Below are positions 32,766-43,797 of a DNA stretch of 64,000 nucleotides, one piece after another. Position 1 is the stretch's first letter; each line of letters opens with the position of its first letter. The stretch is from the NCBI RefSeq assembly GCF_018143015.1, contig NC_054743.1:45108922-45172921 (forward strand), given 5' to 3'. The notes below the pieces were generated by a model. It saw nothing but the letters and a program-made list of their open reading frames with translations, did no database searches and was not told where the DNA came from. A program made the translations under genes and the position numbers. Source of the DNA: Lytechinus variegatus (lineage: Eukaryota > Echinodermata > Echinoidea > Temnopleuroida > Toxopneustidae).

Positions 32766-35700
32766 GTAAGTTCAGTTTTTATGTTGGTTTCTCTTATTCA
32801 GTGTATACGGGCCTCACTACGAGGGGGGGGGGAGGTAGGTGTTCAAATGTCGAGACATTGCGGAGATTAAAAAAGTAATATTTCGATCTGGATTTCTCAA
32901 AAGTGTTGAGGCATGTATTATGATGGGGTGTCCAAACTTCGCGCACTTTTCAGAAATATTCGTCAGGCTTAATTTTGTCCTCAAATTATTCATAATTTAT
33001 ACAAAACCAATTCAAGAAATAGTTACCACATTGACGGCAAGATCGTAAATTATAAAATCATGGACGAAAATGTAAAGTAGGTCACGGGGTTTCGCCGGTA
33101 TCGCGATCTCAAAATTCTATTCCGATCGGCGAATGCGGGCTGTGCTGGAAAACCGTTCAGAAAAAGTGTGACCTAACTTCGCGCACCAAAGCTTTTGTGG
33201 AGATTTAAACAAAGACTCAAGCTCAAAAAGTGAAATATTTATATCAGATTGATGGCAAAATGCTATGGAATCGGTTAGTACCATATTTAACTCACATTTT
33301 TTATGATTTCTGCTTGCAAAATGGTGATATCGTGATGCTTGTTGATTTCTTCAAAACGGGCGCCAGCGGTGACAAATTTGCCGATCTTTTGCCAATATTT
33401 TCATGAATACTGAACTCATCCTAAAGAAACTTTCACCGAAGGGTAATTTCAGGTCGCTTTTCACGTTGATGATGTCAGATTTTATGGATATTGGCTAGTT
33501 TTGGAGATAATGACCGTCCGCGAAGTTTGGACACGCGCGAAGTTTGGACTCACTGCCATACATAACACTAGTAATCGTCGTATTTGTGAGTAATCTATTT
33601 GTCCTTTGAATGCATTCTGATATTATGTTATAAATTGATTAATGGAATATTGATCAAGAACAGTTCTTTAAATTTCCGCCCCACCCCTTCTATCTTCTCA
33701 TTCTCTCGTTATTGTGTCCTTGCTCCAGGAACGGACTATCAACTCATCAACCTAAACTGCATGCTTGTAAATGTAATGGATCTTCTTCGGAAAAAATGCA
33801 ATATCGATGATGAAGATGGTAAGCTAGTTGAGCTGATTATTGTTTACGTCATGGTACCGTATGGGCACTATTAGTACCGTAAGGGCACTAGTATTCAACC
33901 CGGCAGAATTCAAAGATTTTGACATATTCCCGAAAATATTTAGAACTTGGGAATTTATCTTTATTTCATACCTTTGTTGTTTTCAGGGTTATCTGTTGTC
34001 GGTATTTTCTTTATCAATCTGTCAACTGTATGCGCGTAGGATCGAATTATGTGGCGATGGCCTTTTGCTCTGAAAGTGAAGTATTCAACCTAGTGAGGAA
34101 AGACAGCAAATCTCAAAAGGGCTTAGATTGCTAAATAAGATCTAGATCTATGTAAGTCTCTGGCTTTGATTAATTCCCTTTTTGGTCTCATCTCAAATGG
34201 CCTAGTCCATAGTCGGATGGGACGAGGGCAGATTGAGAGACAGGGCCATCTTTCATCGCTAGGTTGAATACTAGTGCAGACGGGTTGAATACTAGTGCCA
34301 ACAATCATCGTCGTAAAATTCGATCGCCCGCGCACAGTCGACTGGTTGAAGAAAAAAATAACGGAAAAAGAATAATCAGCATTTGCTCTTAGAAATAAGA
34401 CGGGTCTGAAATTCAGGTAAATTCTGTATTTCTACATTTTTGAGGAAACCCTCCAAATGGGTTGAATACTAGTGCCCTTACGGTATCTATAGTTAGTGGG
34501 CTGGGGGTTTTCGGGTGGTTGGCTACATTTACAATTTGATCTTAATTGGACAGCCTGAACCAGCTGACCACCCCTCCTCACCTCTGGGCCCATGATGATC
34601 TGTTCAGGGGGTGGTTGTCATCATTCCTTTTTTTTTTTAGATTTGGGAACTCATTTTCGCCAGAAGGAAAAGAGGTAAACATTTGTGTTGGCTCCTGACA
34701 AACAGGAAGAGAATCCCCCCCCCAAAAAAAAAACAACTAAAAAAAAAATTATACATGAAAAAAAAACAGAAATGAAATAAGATAAATAAATGAATAAATA
34801 AATTAGTAAATATATAAATGGGGTTAACTTTAAATTTTAGAGATATACACAAGAAAAAAATTAAGTTGCCCTTAAACAAACATCAATAATTTCCAACCAA
34901 TGCAAGCTTTTAGTATATTTGTACATGAGTGTGTAGGTAATTTTATAAGCTACCCTCTGACATGTCTGAATAAATGTTGTTAACATATTTTGCGTCATGC
35001 CTCAGTGAGCACCGTCAGAAGGCAAAAAATGTCACTTTTCAAAAGTCACAAGTCAAATATCATGACTTTGATTCTTACTGGAACTAATTCCACATTCTTA
35101 TCATGAAAAATCGTCAGAAGGCTTGTAAAAAGTACTTTCTGAAATACGACAAAACTTTTTTGACTAAATTTCATGGTTGAATAAACACAAGTCCAAATTT
35201 GCAATATTTTGATTTTTTTACACATTTATATCAGTAAGAATGAAAGAATTATGATGACGGTTATTTTGGGAAGAGTATCTTCAACAATATTCTTCGTTTC
35301 ACGGTTCAATGAACATTTATTGAAAACCAAAAAATACGATTTTCAAATATCATAGGCAAGTATTGTTTCATTTTGGTAACTGAAAATGATCTTTTCTCAA
35401 CTTCTTCGTTATGTTCACGACCATTTAACATGCTTCAATGATTCAAAGGCGTTTAATTAAACATTCACGCTTGAATGAACATGTGGAATGTGATACTCTT
35501 TTTTGCGTTATTGGGAAAATGCAATTCGTAACTATGGATATCTGTTAAAAACCTCATTTCATAGTTCATTTGATTTTATTTTTATGAAAATCCCGATGTT
35601 TAATGCATCAGTGAGCACACGATATTCGAAAATTATGCAAATGAGAAGAAACTTCAAAGCTTTGGCCCCACTCTGTGCCGTGTTGAATAGTTATTTTGGT

Positions 35701-38695
35701 GTGCGCGCCTTTTGGATAGTGTTACTCCGAAGCCATGTGCGAAGTTTCATGAAATAACTGTTGGCAGAAGTAGCAAAACCGTCCATGAAACAAACCCTCA
35801 TTTCATATTTGTGAAAATTTTGACTTCTTCTCTCCTAGACTTGAGTACATTATTGGTGCATATGTTTAAGAATAAGTACCCCCTCATTCAATATGGTGGA
35901 ACTTTTTTTCAAGGCTGTCTTTAGCAATGTCATTAAGAAGTAACGTTTATCAACCTATGGGCAAAATTCTGTAAAAAAAAAATGAAATCGATATGTATAT
36001 TCATGGATGAGCGAGCACGCATCAAAGTGGGAAAATTTGTATTTTCAATGTCACAGACTCATTTTAAAGGGTAATAAAGTGAATGTTGAGGGCAAATTCG
36101 GGTTCAACTGTTTTTGTTTTATCATCCATCATTTTTATCACCACACACTTTACGAACTTAAAACATTTTCATGGTTGAGCGAGCACATTCGAAAACTTAG
36201 GAATGAATACCCTATACAGCATAAATGTATTCTTTTCGTAACAATTTCTCATGAGCAGTTTAATTTATGGGCAAATTAGTGGTGGACTCAGAATTTTAAA
36301 ATGGGGGGGAGTCTTAATCGGGGTAGCCACCAACATCTTCAAATTTTAACATGATCTAGCAAGTTGTAAAGGATACTACCATAACCCCCTATGATGATAC
36401 GTCACAGTACAAGGGCCGCGGAACAGTTTTCAGAGTGGAGGGTGGGAGCTGACCATGCAAAAAATCACAATCGTATGATCATTTTTACATTTTTGTACAT
36501 GCTTTTTGAAAAAAGTGGGGGGGCTGATGCCACCCCCCCCCCCCGCTTCCCTGGCCCCTGCAATGTAATGTGCTCACTCAAACATGAACATAATATATCA
36601 AAATTGTGTGCCGAGTGGCTAAATGATGGATAGTAAGCCAGTATAACACCATATAACTCACCTAAAAAAAAACTTTTGTCCAACATTGTATTTGCACAAT
36701 CTGAAACAAGACTCTTTTGACTTTCAAAAATGGTCATTTTTAATTCAATCTTTGATCAATCTCATATTTCCCCAGGAGTTGCCTAATGAGTGTAGAAAAC
36801 CACTTACTCTAAAAAATGAAGTGCTAATAGTGACTGCACTTCGGAGTGCTGATTTGTCTAGTGCAAATTTGAACTAGACAAATCAGCACTCCGAAGTGCA
36901 GTCACTAGACACGCTCTTTAAGCATGTTAAGAGCTAAAGTAGCACTTCTTTTTTAGAGTGAAAAATATCATATCTCAAAATAATTCCGTTCAAAATAGTT
37001 ACAGCAATTAGATTTAGAGGGGACTTACTTTTTTTGTTGTGTATAGATAAATAAATTTAACTAGTATATCATTAAACATTGTTTCGTTTCTAGTTTTGTT
37101 AGATCTAGCCGATGAAGAAGGGTTGTTGAAAAGTCTACCAGATTACAGTACGAGGGTGAACACCAAGCACCTGCTGAAACCTAGAGCTACGTATGTACCG
37201 ATCAAGATTGAACGTAAGTATTTTCCACTCATTTTTTTAACTCAACGCTCACAAGACAGATATAAGTACAACGCAGGGCTTATTGATTTGCCTATGGTTT
37301 TAATGTGATTGTATCCTTTGAGTGATGAAGACAACTATTACACTAAAATCGTATTAGTTTATGTAGGTCCCCTATTTGGCTTCCTTCAGGTGATGAGAGC
37401 AATACCCTCAAAGTCTTTTTAGAATCCTTTGTAATATGGTATCGTGTCGGTGATTGTCTTGAAATCGTGCTGGAATCTTATGTGAGGGTTTCTTTTATAT
37501 GCACGCAATGAGATGAGATGTAAACATATCCCCCACCCCACTGGCCAAAAAAAAAATTGAAGCACCCCTTGGTTTAATTATGACGAAATAAAATGTGAAT
37601 GGGGGATCGACTCGAGGAACACAACGATGACTCATCATGCTCCAAAAGCCATTGAGTTTTTATACCCGTGGCCGTGGGGGTAATTATATTTATAGTTAGA
37701 CGTCGTTAACCGATTGGGGACCTCCACCCCCCACCCCTCCCGAAAGGCCTAGCTATATGGCCATGTATTTTTTTCCATTTTATTTCATGATTATAGCCAT
37801 AACGGTGGCGTAAAATATTTTCTCTTAGGTGACGAAAACGATGCAGTCAAACCATATGAACCTTATGTACAGCAGCTAAAGGAGAATGCTGAATTTATGA
37901 GTAAGATGACTTTATTCTTGGCTTATATACGTGTACCTTATATTTTTTTAAGTATGTAAATCACATTTTCAATTTTTTATAATTTCAAATTGAATTCTGT
38001 CTCATTTTGACTTGTCTTTATATGCTTTTCATGGCCAAATATATCACAACAGTATAATTTTTATCGCAACTGTTGAGGCATCGATATGTATTCGGTGATA
38101 TGTCTCATGAATGCACAAGCCTTTACGCGCTGGAAAAAATATAATTCATCTCACCCTTTTGAAATACACAATTTAAACAGGAATAAATCTTATTTCATTT
38201 AATGCTTGGCTGTGTGATAACAAGTCCCCCAAAGCCCTAAGTTTGAAAAGTTTGATTGATGAGTTCATGTTTCTTCCAATTATAAATCAGCTAGAATCCA
38301 GGAAAGTATAGGCCTATTTTGCTAAATAAATGGCTCCACTGCCGGATCCGGGGAGGGGGGGGGGGCAAAGCTGGCCCCGTCCCTCCCTTCGAGAGACACA
38401 ATTAAAATTTGTAATGTAAAATGCCGTTAAGACAGAAGTGTGCCCCCTTGAAGGAAAAAAAAAACCGTGATTCTACTTTTTTCAAAAATGTGTCGTTTGT
38501 CTTTCTTTAGATACCCTTCTGGCTCAGTATCGAAAGAAAGAGCTGCCAAATCAGGGAAAGAAAGAGAAGAACGCTAGTGGACGTAATCGTGCTTCGACAT
38601 CGTCGAGCTCGACACCCCGAGCAACGACGAGTGCGTCCAAGATGAAGAGTAAAAAGGGTGGCACCACATCGAGAGCCGGAAAGGCCTCAAGATAG
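32741..38695 (+). CDS. CXorf65/C22orf15-family protein, five exons, complete
   Basis: Exons 32741-32765, 33729-33818, 37094-37213, 37829-37900 and 38511-38695 give 492 nt, 163 residues plus TAG. All four introns are phase 1 with GT-AG ends (GTAAGT, GTAAGC, GTAAGT and GTAAGA donors). The protein starts MFASVWLGG, continues with INLNCMLVNVMDLLRKKC, then LADEEGLLKSL, KPRATYVPIKIE and EPYVQQLKENAEF. From memory this matches the start (MFI-V), the V-N-C-V-L block and the RA-YV-V block of the short human proteins CXorf65 and C22orf15. The tail (residues ~120-163) is basic and Ser/Thr/Lys-rich, as is common in cilia/microtubule proteins. The molecular function of the family is not known to me. The product is soluble, without signal or membrane segments. 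Confidence 0.8.
32926..33556 (+). mobile_element. TIR element in CXorf65-family intron 1
   Basis: The left end has GTGTCCAAACTTCGCGCAC (32935-32953). The right end has GCGAAGTTTGGACACGCG and GCGAAGTTTGGACTCAC, its inverse, twice in tandem. The inside contains GGTTTCGCCGGTATCGCGAT and GTGTGACCTAACTTCGCGCA. A related, rearranged copy in the opposite orientation lies at 26215-27550. Non-coding. Confidence 0.65.
33729..33818 (+). CDS. CXorf65-family gene, exon 2
   Basis: Acceptor TTGCTCCAG, donor G-GTAAGC, 90 nt, phase 1 to 1. It encodes TDYQLINLNCMLVNVMDLLR then KKCNIDDED. The N-x-x-C-x-L-V-N-V block is the most conserved part of the family. Confidence 0.8.
33871..34487. mobile_element. MITE with CCGTAAGGGCACTAG ends, TA insertion site
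   Basis: The left end is TA-CCGTAAGGGCACTAGTAT followed by TCAACCC. The right end is the exact inverse (GGGTTGAATACTAGTG, CCCTTACGG-TA). The ends are flanked by TA, as for Tc1/mariner-type MITEs. A second partial left end precedes it (33850-33870), and GGTTGAATACTAGTGC recurs inside at 34261 and 34280. It sits in intron 2 of the CXorf65-family gene. Confidence 0.75.
34990..36285. repeat. Degenerate tandem array in intron 2
   Basis: A motif of the form CATGGTTGAATGAACAC or GAGCGAGCAC followed by A/T-rich sequence and a Phe/Asn-like TTTTGAAA block recurs near 35172, 35299, 35465, 35610, 36005 and 36170. Units of ~130-190 bp are highly diverged. Non-coding. Confidence 0.45.
36806..36960. mobile_element. 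Small MITE with a 35-bp perfect hairpin
   Basis: The outer inverted ends are ACTCTAAAAAATGAAGTGCT and AGCACTTCTTTTTTAGAGT. Inside, 36828-36862 and 36873-36907 are perfectly complementary (35 bp), with a 10-base loop. It lies in CXorf65-family intron 2. The absence of any mismatch implies a young insertion or maintenance by selection/gene conversion. Confidence 0.8.
37094..37213 (+). CDS. CXorf65-family gene, exon 3
   Basis: Acceptor CGTTTCTAG, donor C-GTAAGT, 120 nt, phase 1 to 1. It encodes VLLDLADEEGLLKSLPDYST and then KHLLKPRATYVPIKIE. It would complete a small alpha/beta domain together with exon 2. Confidence 0.8.
37829..37900 (+). CDS. CXorf65-family gene, exon 4
   Basis: Acceptor TCTCTTAG, donor A-GTAAGA, 72 nt, phase 1 to 1. 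It encodes DENDAVKPYEPYVQQLKENA and then EFM. The YEPYVQQLKEN helix corresponds to the YESLLENL / FVPLLKN segment of the human proteins. Confidence 0.75.
38511..38695 (+). CDS. CXorf65-family gene, exon 5 (terminal)
   Basis: Acceptor GTCTTTCTTTAG. It encodes TLLAQYRKKELPNQGKKEKN and then a low-complexity S/T/R/K tail ending RAGKASR, TAG at 38693-38695. AATAAA follows at 38858-38863. The tail is of the kind that often binds microtubules or nucleic acid, but no specific motif is visible. Confidence 0.8.
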
Positions 38696-39057
38696 ATCAC
38701 TGACCGTGTGGTCACAGCCATCAGAAGCAAAGATTTGCGCCTGTTGATACACCGTTTCAAGAATGGCTATCGTATGAGTCTTACCCCAGAACATCCACTG
38801 GAAAAATCTAGCGCAATATTTTGAAAATTGATTTCCTTGTCTTTTCTAAAGTACCACAATAAAGTAAGAATCGTTTGATTTCCTTGTCTATTACTATAAA
38901 ACAAACAATGACAATTATGGCTTAATTTTGAACAGAAAAACATTTAGTGATTTCCAAAGATTGTTAATTATACATATATATCTATCAAATATTATGTTTT
39001 TTTTTTAGTTTTTACAATTATGGGGGCGTAGTAGGCAAATAAAAGACTCAATGACCC
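38696..39057 (+). repeat. Duplicated 3' flank, copy A
   Basis: From the stop codon region onward this sequence is repeated at 39463-39830. Shared blocks include TCAGAAGCAA(A/G)GATTTGCGCC, ACACCGTTTCAAGAA and AAGAATCGTTTGATTTCCTT. It is the 3' UTR and flank of the CXorf65-family gene. Confidence 0.75.
38858..38863 (+). terminator. Polyadenylation signal of the CXorf65-family gene
   Basis: AATAAA lies 162 bp after the stop codon. The equivalent position in the duplicated flank (near 39640) reads TAATAAG, so the signal is specific to the gene copy. Confidence 0.6.
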
Positions 39058-39461
39058 GAATTCACAAAGGTGGTTTTGAAACCCCCGGTCAAGTCCATGT
39101 TTTATGCAGATTTCCTTTACAAAATAATTACGCTTATTTTACCACGTATCTTAAAACACATGTCCAATGCTGATGCGCGCTTCTCTCACAGTGCGCCAAA
39201 TTGATGCCTGTTGCCGTGATAATTCTTATCCACGCTATTTTTTCATGAGTCCACTGTTTTCCGAAATTGGACTCATGAATAAAACAGCATGGTAACAGGC
39301 TAGGCGTAAATTCGGCGCACTGTGACAAAAGCTCGCATCATTGAACATTTTTTATATACACGCGTCCGATACGCGCTAAATTAAGCGTAATTTATACAGA
39401 AAATCTGCATAAACCATGGATTCAACCGTGTGTTTTCAAAACCACCTTGTGAATTCGCGCC
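39058..39461. mobile_element. Palindromic MITE (GAATTCACAAAGGTGGTTTT family), copy 1
   Basis: The left end is GAATTCACAAAGGTGGTTTT and the right end is its inverse (AAAACCACCTTGTGAATTC). Internal TCATGAGTCCACTGTTT and its inverse form a second stem, and CCAATGCTGATGCGCGC is shared with the copy at 63672. It was inserted exactly between the two copies of the duplicated 3' flank. Confidence 0.8.
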
Positions 39462-39462
39462 A

Positions 39463-39830
39463 ATGAGATCACAGACTGTGTGCTCTCAATCAATCAGAAG
39501 CAAGGATTTGCGCCTGTTGACAGGCATACACCGTTTCAAGAAAGACTCTCGTGTTAGTCTTACCCTCAACAACTACTGGAAAGTGCAATATTTGAAAGTG
39601 AAAATATGTTGTTCCTTCTTTTAAAAAAAACATATAATAAGAATCGTTTGATTTCCTTCTCATAATATAAAACAAAAAACCGACGATTTAATATGTCTGA
39701 TTGTATTTTAATGACAGACAGGTTAAGTCGTCCTTCCATGCCTTCGTTACTTTCCAAAGCTTGGCATATGGCATATTGTGGTTTCTTATTTTTTTTTTAA
39801 TTATGGAGGGCGTAGTTGGCAAATCGATAA
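39463..39830 (+). repeat. Duplicated 3' flank, copy B
   Basis: A diverged copy of 38696-39057 without coding sequence, about 770 bp downstream. The final matching block is ATTATGG(A)GGGCGTAGT(A/T)GGCAAAT. Confidence 0.75.
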
Positions 39831-41684
39831 GCCCAAAAATGCTTTTTATGGGTGCAACCATCCCCCTGCTCACAAGGATATCAACGCCTCTTATCATGAT
39901 TATCACTTGCCAATCTGAATGGCCTGGATTGGAAAATGCCTGGAAATGCAAGGAAAAAGAATAGTAACAGAGGGTGGCACCTGGCATTTTGGAAGAGGTA
40001 AAAAGCTAGGCCTGGAGTAAATGTAACGTCACTTTCTGTGCTCAATTGAATAAAATGTAAACATAGAATTACGGAACGAGATATCTTTATCACTGTGTCT
40101 TTATTTACCTCTTTTATGCTGTTTTGGATGATCTCTTCTGGGGGTGTTCAAGATATTTTTCGTATATTACGAGCAATTCTACGAATGGCTGGAAACTATT
40201 TCTTGGCCGGTGCTTAATCTGATTCTCAGTACTTTTGATTCCACTCGGGCAAAATTCAAATCCATATAATCTTTTCCAATTAAGCGAGCATCTGATTGGG
40301 AGATATATATAATATATTTCAGATTAATTAGGTCAGGATTTTGAATTTGGACATTCAATCCAATTAAGCTGTCTATTATTTCTTTTTATTATTTTGGTAA
40401 ATAAGTACACGAAACGGCATCCAACCCTGCGTATTTTCCTGCGTAACGTAGCTATATAAAACACCAATGTGTGTCGATTGGTATTCATTGTTGGGGTGAC
40501 TGACACAATCTTTCTCTGAGCGAGATTTTTGGGGGGTCTGTTTGTTTTGTTTTTGTGGAGAGAGTTGGAGAGATAAGGAGAGGAGGGGGTATGGTGAGTG
40601 ATGTAATGAGCCAAACAAGTCAGGTGGCCAAATATTCAGTTTGGGATAAAGCATATCAAAAATAAGAAATATATTGCGAGTGAGCGGATTGAGCGAGGAA
40701 ATATATTGAGCTCTTTTACTTTATAAATCTGTTTGTACTCACTGGTGGATCCAAGCTCCACTCCTTTGAGAGGCACAATTTAAATTTTAAAGGTAAAAAA
40801 TGCCCTCAGAACACAATTTTCTTTCGCACAATTTTCGTGGACGTAATGTTCTTAAATTTTTGTTGAAAACCTTTTTTCCGAGGCTCTCTCAGGAAAATGT
40901 GCCCCCTCCCTTGGAAAATCCTTAATCCGCCCCTGCTTGCAATAATTTTTTATGAAAAAAAAACATGTCTCAAATGTTCCTTCCCTTTTTTTTAACTTGC
41001 GCAAGTCAAATTTCATGATTACTTCGTAGTTGTTGGTCGAAGTAGCTCTGTCCAGGCGGACGCGACTGTTTCCTCCAACCAAAATAGCCAACATAAATGT
41101 ATTAATTAATTCTGTCAGTATGAGTTTGGGATTGTCATTTTTTCAAGCAATCTGCTTATGATGACAATCCTCCTGCAAATTGTGAATATCATATAGTTAC
41201 TCATTTTTTTTGTCTGGAATTATCTTTTAGTACTCTTTATTTATGATTCATGCCATAAATGCTAACATATTATATTTATTATGTAATGAAAAATGTATTA
41301 TACGAATGTTATGGATGTAGAAGAAAACAATAAATCAAATCAAACATAGGGGTGAAGGAGCCAATGCAAATTTTCCATAAGGGATATAATTATCCATACA
41401 TTATACAATTTTACCCGACTAATAACCCACGTCTGAAGGAGGCTATTGTTTTTTCCCCATTCTAACCTGAGGCTGAGATTGATCCGGCCCAGACTCGAGA
41501 ATAAATTTGAGTGATGGCCTATATGAGGTAGCTGCTTTCGATATGTGGGCATATATACCTACAGCTTTATGTCGCCTTAGGTTGTCACTTCATGATCGCG
41601 ATTGCAGCTGCGAGATTGTTATTCCCAAAACGCTGACCTCAATGCACGAAAGAAAATAAGATGAAATAAAGGTAGATTCAGATT
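39831..41684. other. Intergenic, nothing firm
   Basis: A 'GGAAAATCCTTAATCCGCCC'-type repeat piece lies at about 40910. No exon with a credible frame and splice sites was found. Local AT-rich stretches with TATATA occur near 40310. Confidence 0.4.
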
Positions 41685-41972
41685 GCGGGGCGCTGTGGCC
41701 CAGCGGATTAGTCTTCTGACATTGCAACAGGGGGTCGTGGTCAAATTCCAGCCATGGCGTAATTTCCTTCAGCACGAAATTTATCCACATTGTGTTCCAC
41801 TAAATCCAGGTGAGGTGACCGGATACCGGCAGGATTAATTCCTTGAATGCATGAGCGCTGTTCAAAAGGCAGCTCGAGCTAAAGTCGGGGTAATAACGCG
41901 CCTCGGAATAGAATATTTCTAGATAGATGGCGCTATATAGGTGCATATTATTATTATTATTATTACCGTTAT
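41685..41972 (+). mobile_element. tRNA-derived SINE with (ATT)n tail
   Basis: The head contains an A-box (TGGCCCAGCGG at about 41696) and a B-box-like GGTCAAATTCC (about 41738) at tRNA-like spacing. An unrelated body follows and the 3' end is GATGGCGCTATATAGGTGCA then (TTA)n. The 3' end resembles that of the minus-strand LINE ending at 47456 (GCGTTATAAATGTTATGTATTATT), suggesting mobilisation by a LINE of that type. Confidence 0.75.
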
Positions 41973-42017
41973 TATTATTATCATCATCATCATCATTATT
42001 TTTATTTATTGTTATCA

Positions 42018-43060
42018 TTAGAGAATAGAATAGAAAGGGTTTATTTAAACAAAAGAAATCATTCACGGCCCAAAGGCTGAATTACAGATTTTCAGACAAA
42101 TACAAAAATATACATGAAAATTACAGCATAATTAGAAACGGGAATTAGAAACACAATTGGGGGAAAAAAATCACATGCCTGGGGTAAATAGATAAGTAAG
42201 TTATTGCCAAATCAGTCATCATTGTAATACAATCATTTTGTAACCATTTACTATTTGATTCTTTATCATAATTTATAAAAAAATGGTTATTATTATTTTT
42301 TATCATTATTAATATCATATTTAACTATCCTTTTATTATTCACATTGTCATCATAAAAAATTAGTATTGCACATAGAGGAACATTGACACTTTGTATTAC
42401 ACTCATAAAAAATAAATAAAAGATGTTCGTTCATAGTTTACCACTGGTTTATATTGTTACGATGTGAGTAGTTATATGTCATAGTAACTTGAAAAGTAAG
42501 GCTATAATTGTGTAGGACGGCTAACAGATGTATTTGAATTCCGGAAGACTTGGTAATTAAAAAAAAAATATGTGAGAACTCATACATTAATTCATATATA
42601 GAGCGATTAGCAAACGTGCTATAATGCAGTTGATGAAAAAGATTTAAACGACAGGAAGGAAAAAAAAATCTAAGCTTAGTTTGGTGTTGGAAAAGTAATT
42701 ATCTAAAGGCAAAGTAAATAAAATCTTCACCAAAATTATGAGAATATTCAGTTACATAAAATTCAATAAGTCAATAAGGTAAGGGATGGCACTTTGTCGA
42801 AGTCGTTGAGTCCTACATTTCAATTGTTGCCTGACCCTACTGTTTCTTAGGGTTCTGCCGACATCCTTCGGCTTAGGGATCAGGTGTGACAGTCTTTCAT
42901 TCTTTTCCAGTTTCTGTGCAAAGGAAAGACACAAATCTTTCCTTCGATCTGCAAGAGACTTTAAGTGGAGTGATTCTAGTGCAGAGTCATATGATGTGAA
43001 GCGGGGACCTAGAATAATTCTTACAGTTCTCTTCTGAATTCGTTCTCTTCTGAATTCGTT
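42018..43060 (-). mobile_element. 5'-truncated LINE, C-terminal RT end plus 3' UTR
   Basis: On the minus strand the frame reads RIQKRTVRIILGPRFTSYDS, then ADRRKDLCLSFAQKLEKN, LRNSRVRQQLKCRTQRLR and IPYLIDLLNF. This is the C-terminal pattern of CR1/Rex1-type reverse transcriptases. A ~730 bp 3' UTR contains TTCAGCCTTTGGGCCGTGAA and ends in repeated TTCTA at about 42018-42035. At its 5' edge a 17 bp unit (TTCTCTTCTGAATTCG) is duplicated at the junction with the next element. Confidence 0.75.
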
Positions 43061-43068
43061 CTCACATG

Positions 43069-43745
43069 GAAAGGGATCATGTATGGTCTCCCAAAAGGTC
43101 TCTTAAGTCTTGCAACCCGGGCAGCAATCGACCGTCTCCCAACTCCAGAAAACTTGAAATTGTGGGGCAAGAAACTTAATGAAACATGTAGCTTAGATGT
43201 ATAGGTTCACTTGTGTATATTCTAAATTCCTGCTCGATAGCCCTTGATCAGGGCCGGTTTAAGTATAGACACGACAGCATATTGCGTCATATTGTAAATG
43301 AACTGAAAAGAAAAGCAGAAGAAAACATGATTCCCGTGACAATATTTGCAGATCTTCCCGGTTTTAGAGTGGGTGGGGGAACGATTCCGCCTAACATTAT
43401 GCCGACAACTGAAAAGCCGGACTTGGTACTATTCTTCAGAGATATACCAAAAGTAGTGATGGCTGAGCTCACAGTACCATTTGAGCCCAATATTCCAAGA
43501 GCTAGAGTGAGGAAACTAGAACGATATGCACAGCTGAATGAGGATATTAGGGCAGCCAATTGTGAAACACAGTTGATTTGTTTTGAAGTTGGAAATCGAG
43601 GTGTTATTACTTAAGAGAACAAACAACAGATTAAGAAGATTTTCCGCCTTGTAAATAGTAAAATATGTAAGGACACCATTCGCAAGATAAGTAAACTAGC
43701 TCTTGTGGGGTCATATTTGATCTTTAATGCTAGGGCAGAGCCGCA
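43069..43745 (+). mobile_element. Fragment of a restriction-like-endonuclease LINE (R2/NeSL/HERO type)
   Basis: The frame YGLPKGLLSLATRAAIDRLP, LKLWGKKLNETCSLDV is followed, after damage to the zinc-knuckle region, by a 133-codon open frame (43213-43614). That frame contains LRHIVNELKRK, FADLPGFRVGGGTIPP, KPDLVLFF, ELTVPFE and RARVRKLERYAQL. PD-X14-E plus a downstream K/R-rich helix fits the PD-(D/E)XK nuclease that ends R2-group LINE proteins. Two or three stops interrupt the region, and more coding-like sequence continues to 43740. It is an old, truncated copy abutting the minus-strand LINE. Confidence 0.65.
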
Positions 43746-43797
43746 ATGGACAGATGTGACTCTTTTAGTCTGCTAAATCACATTGCATGGGAAGGCT

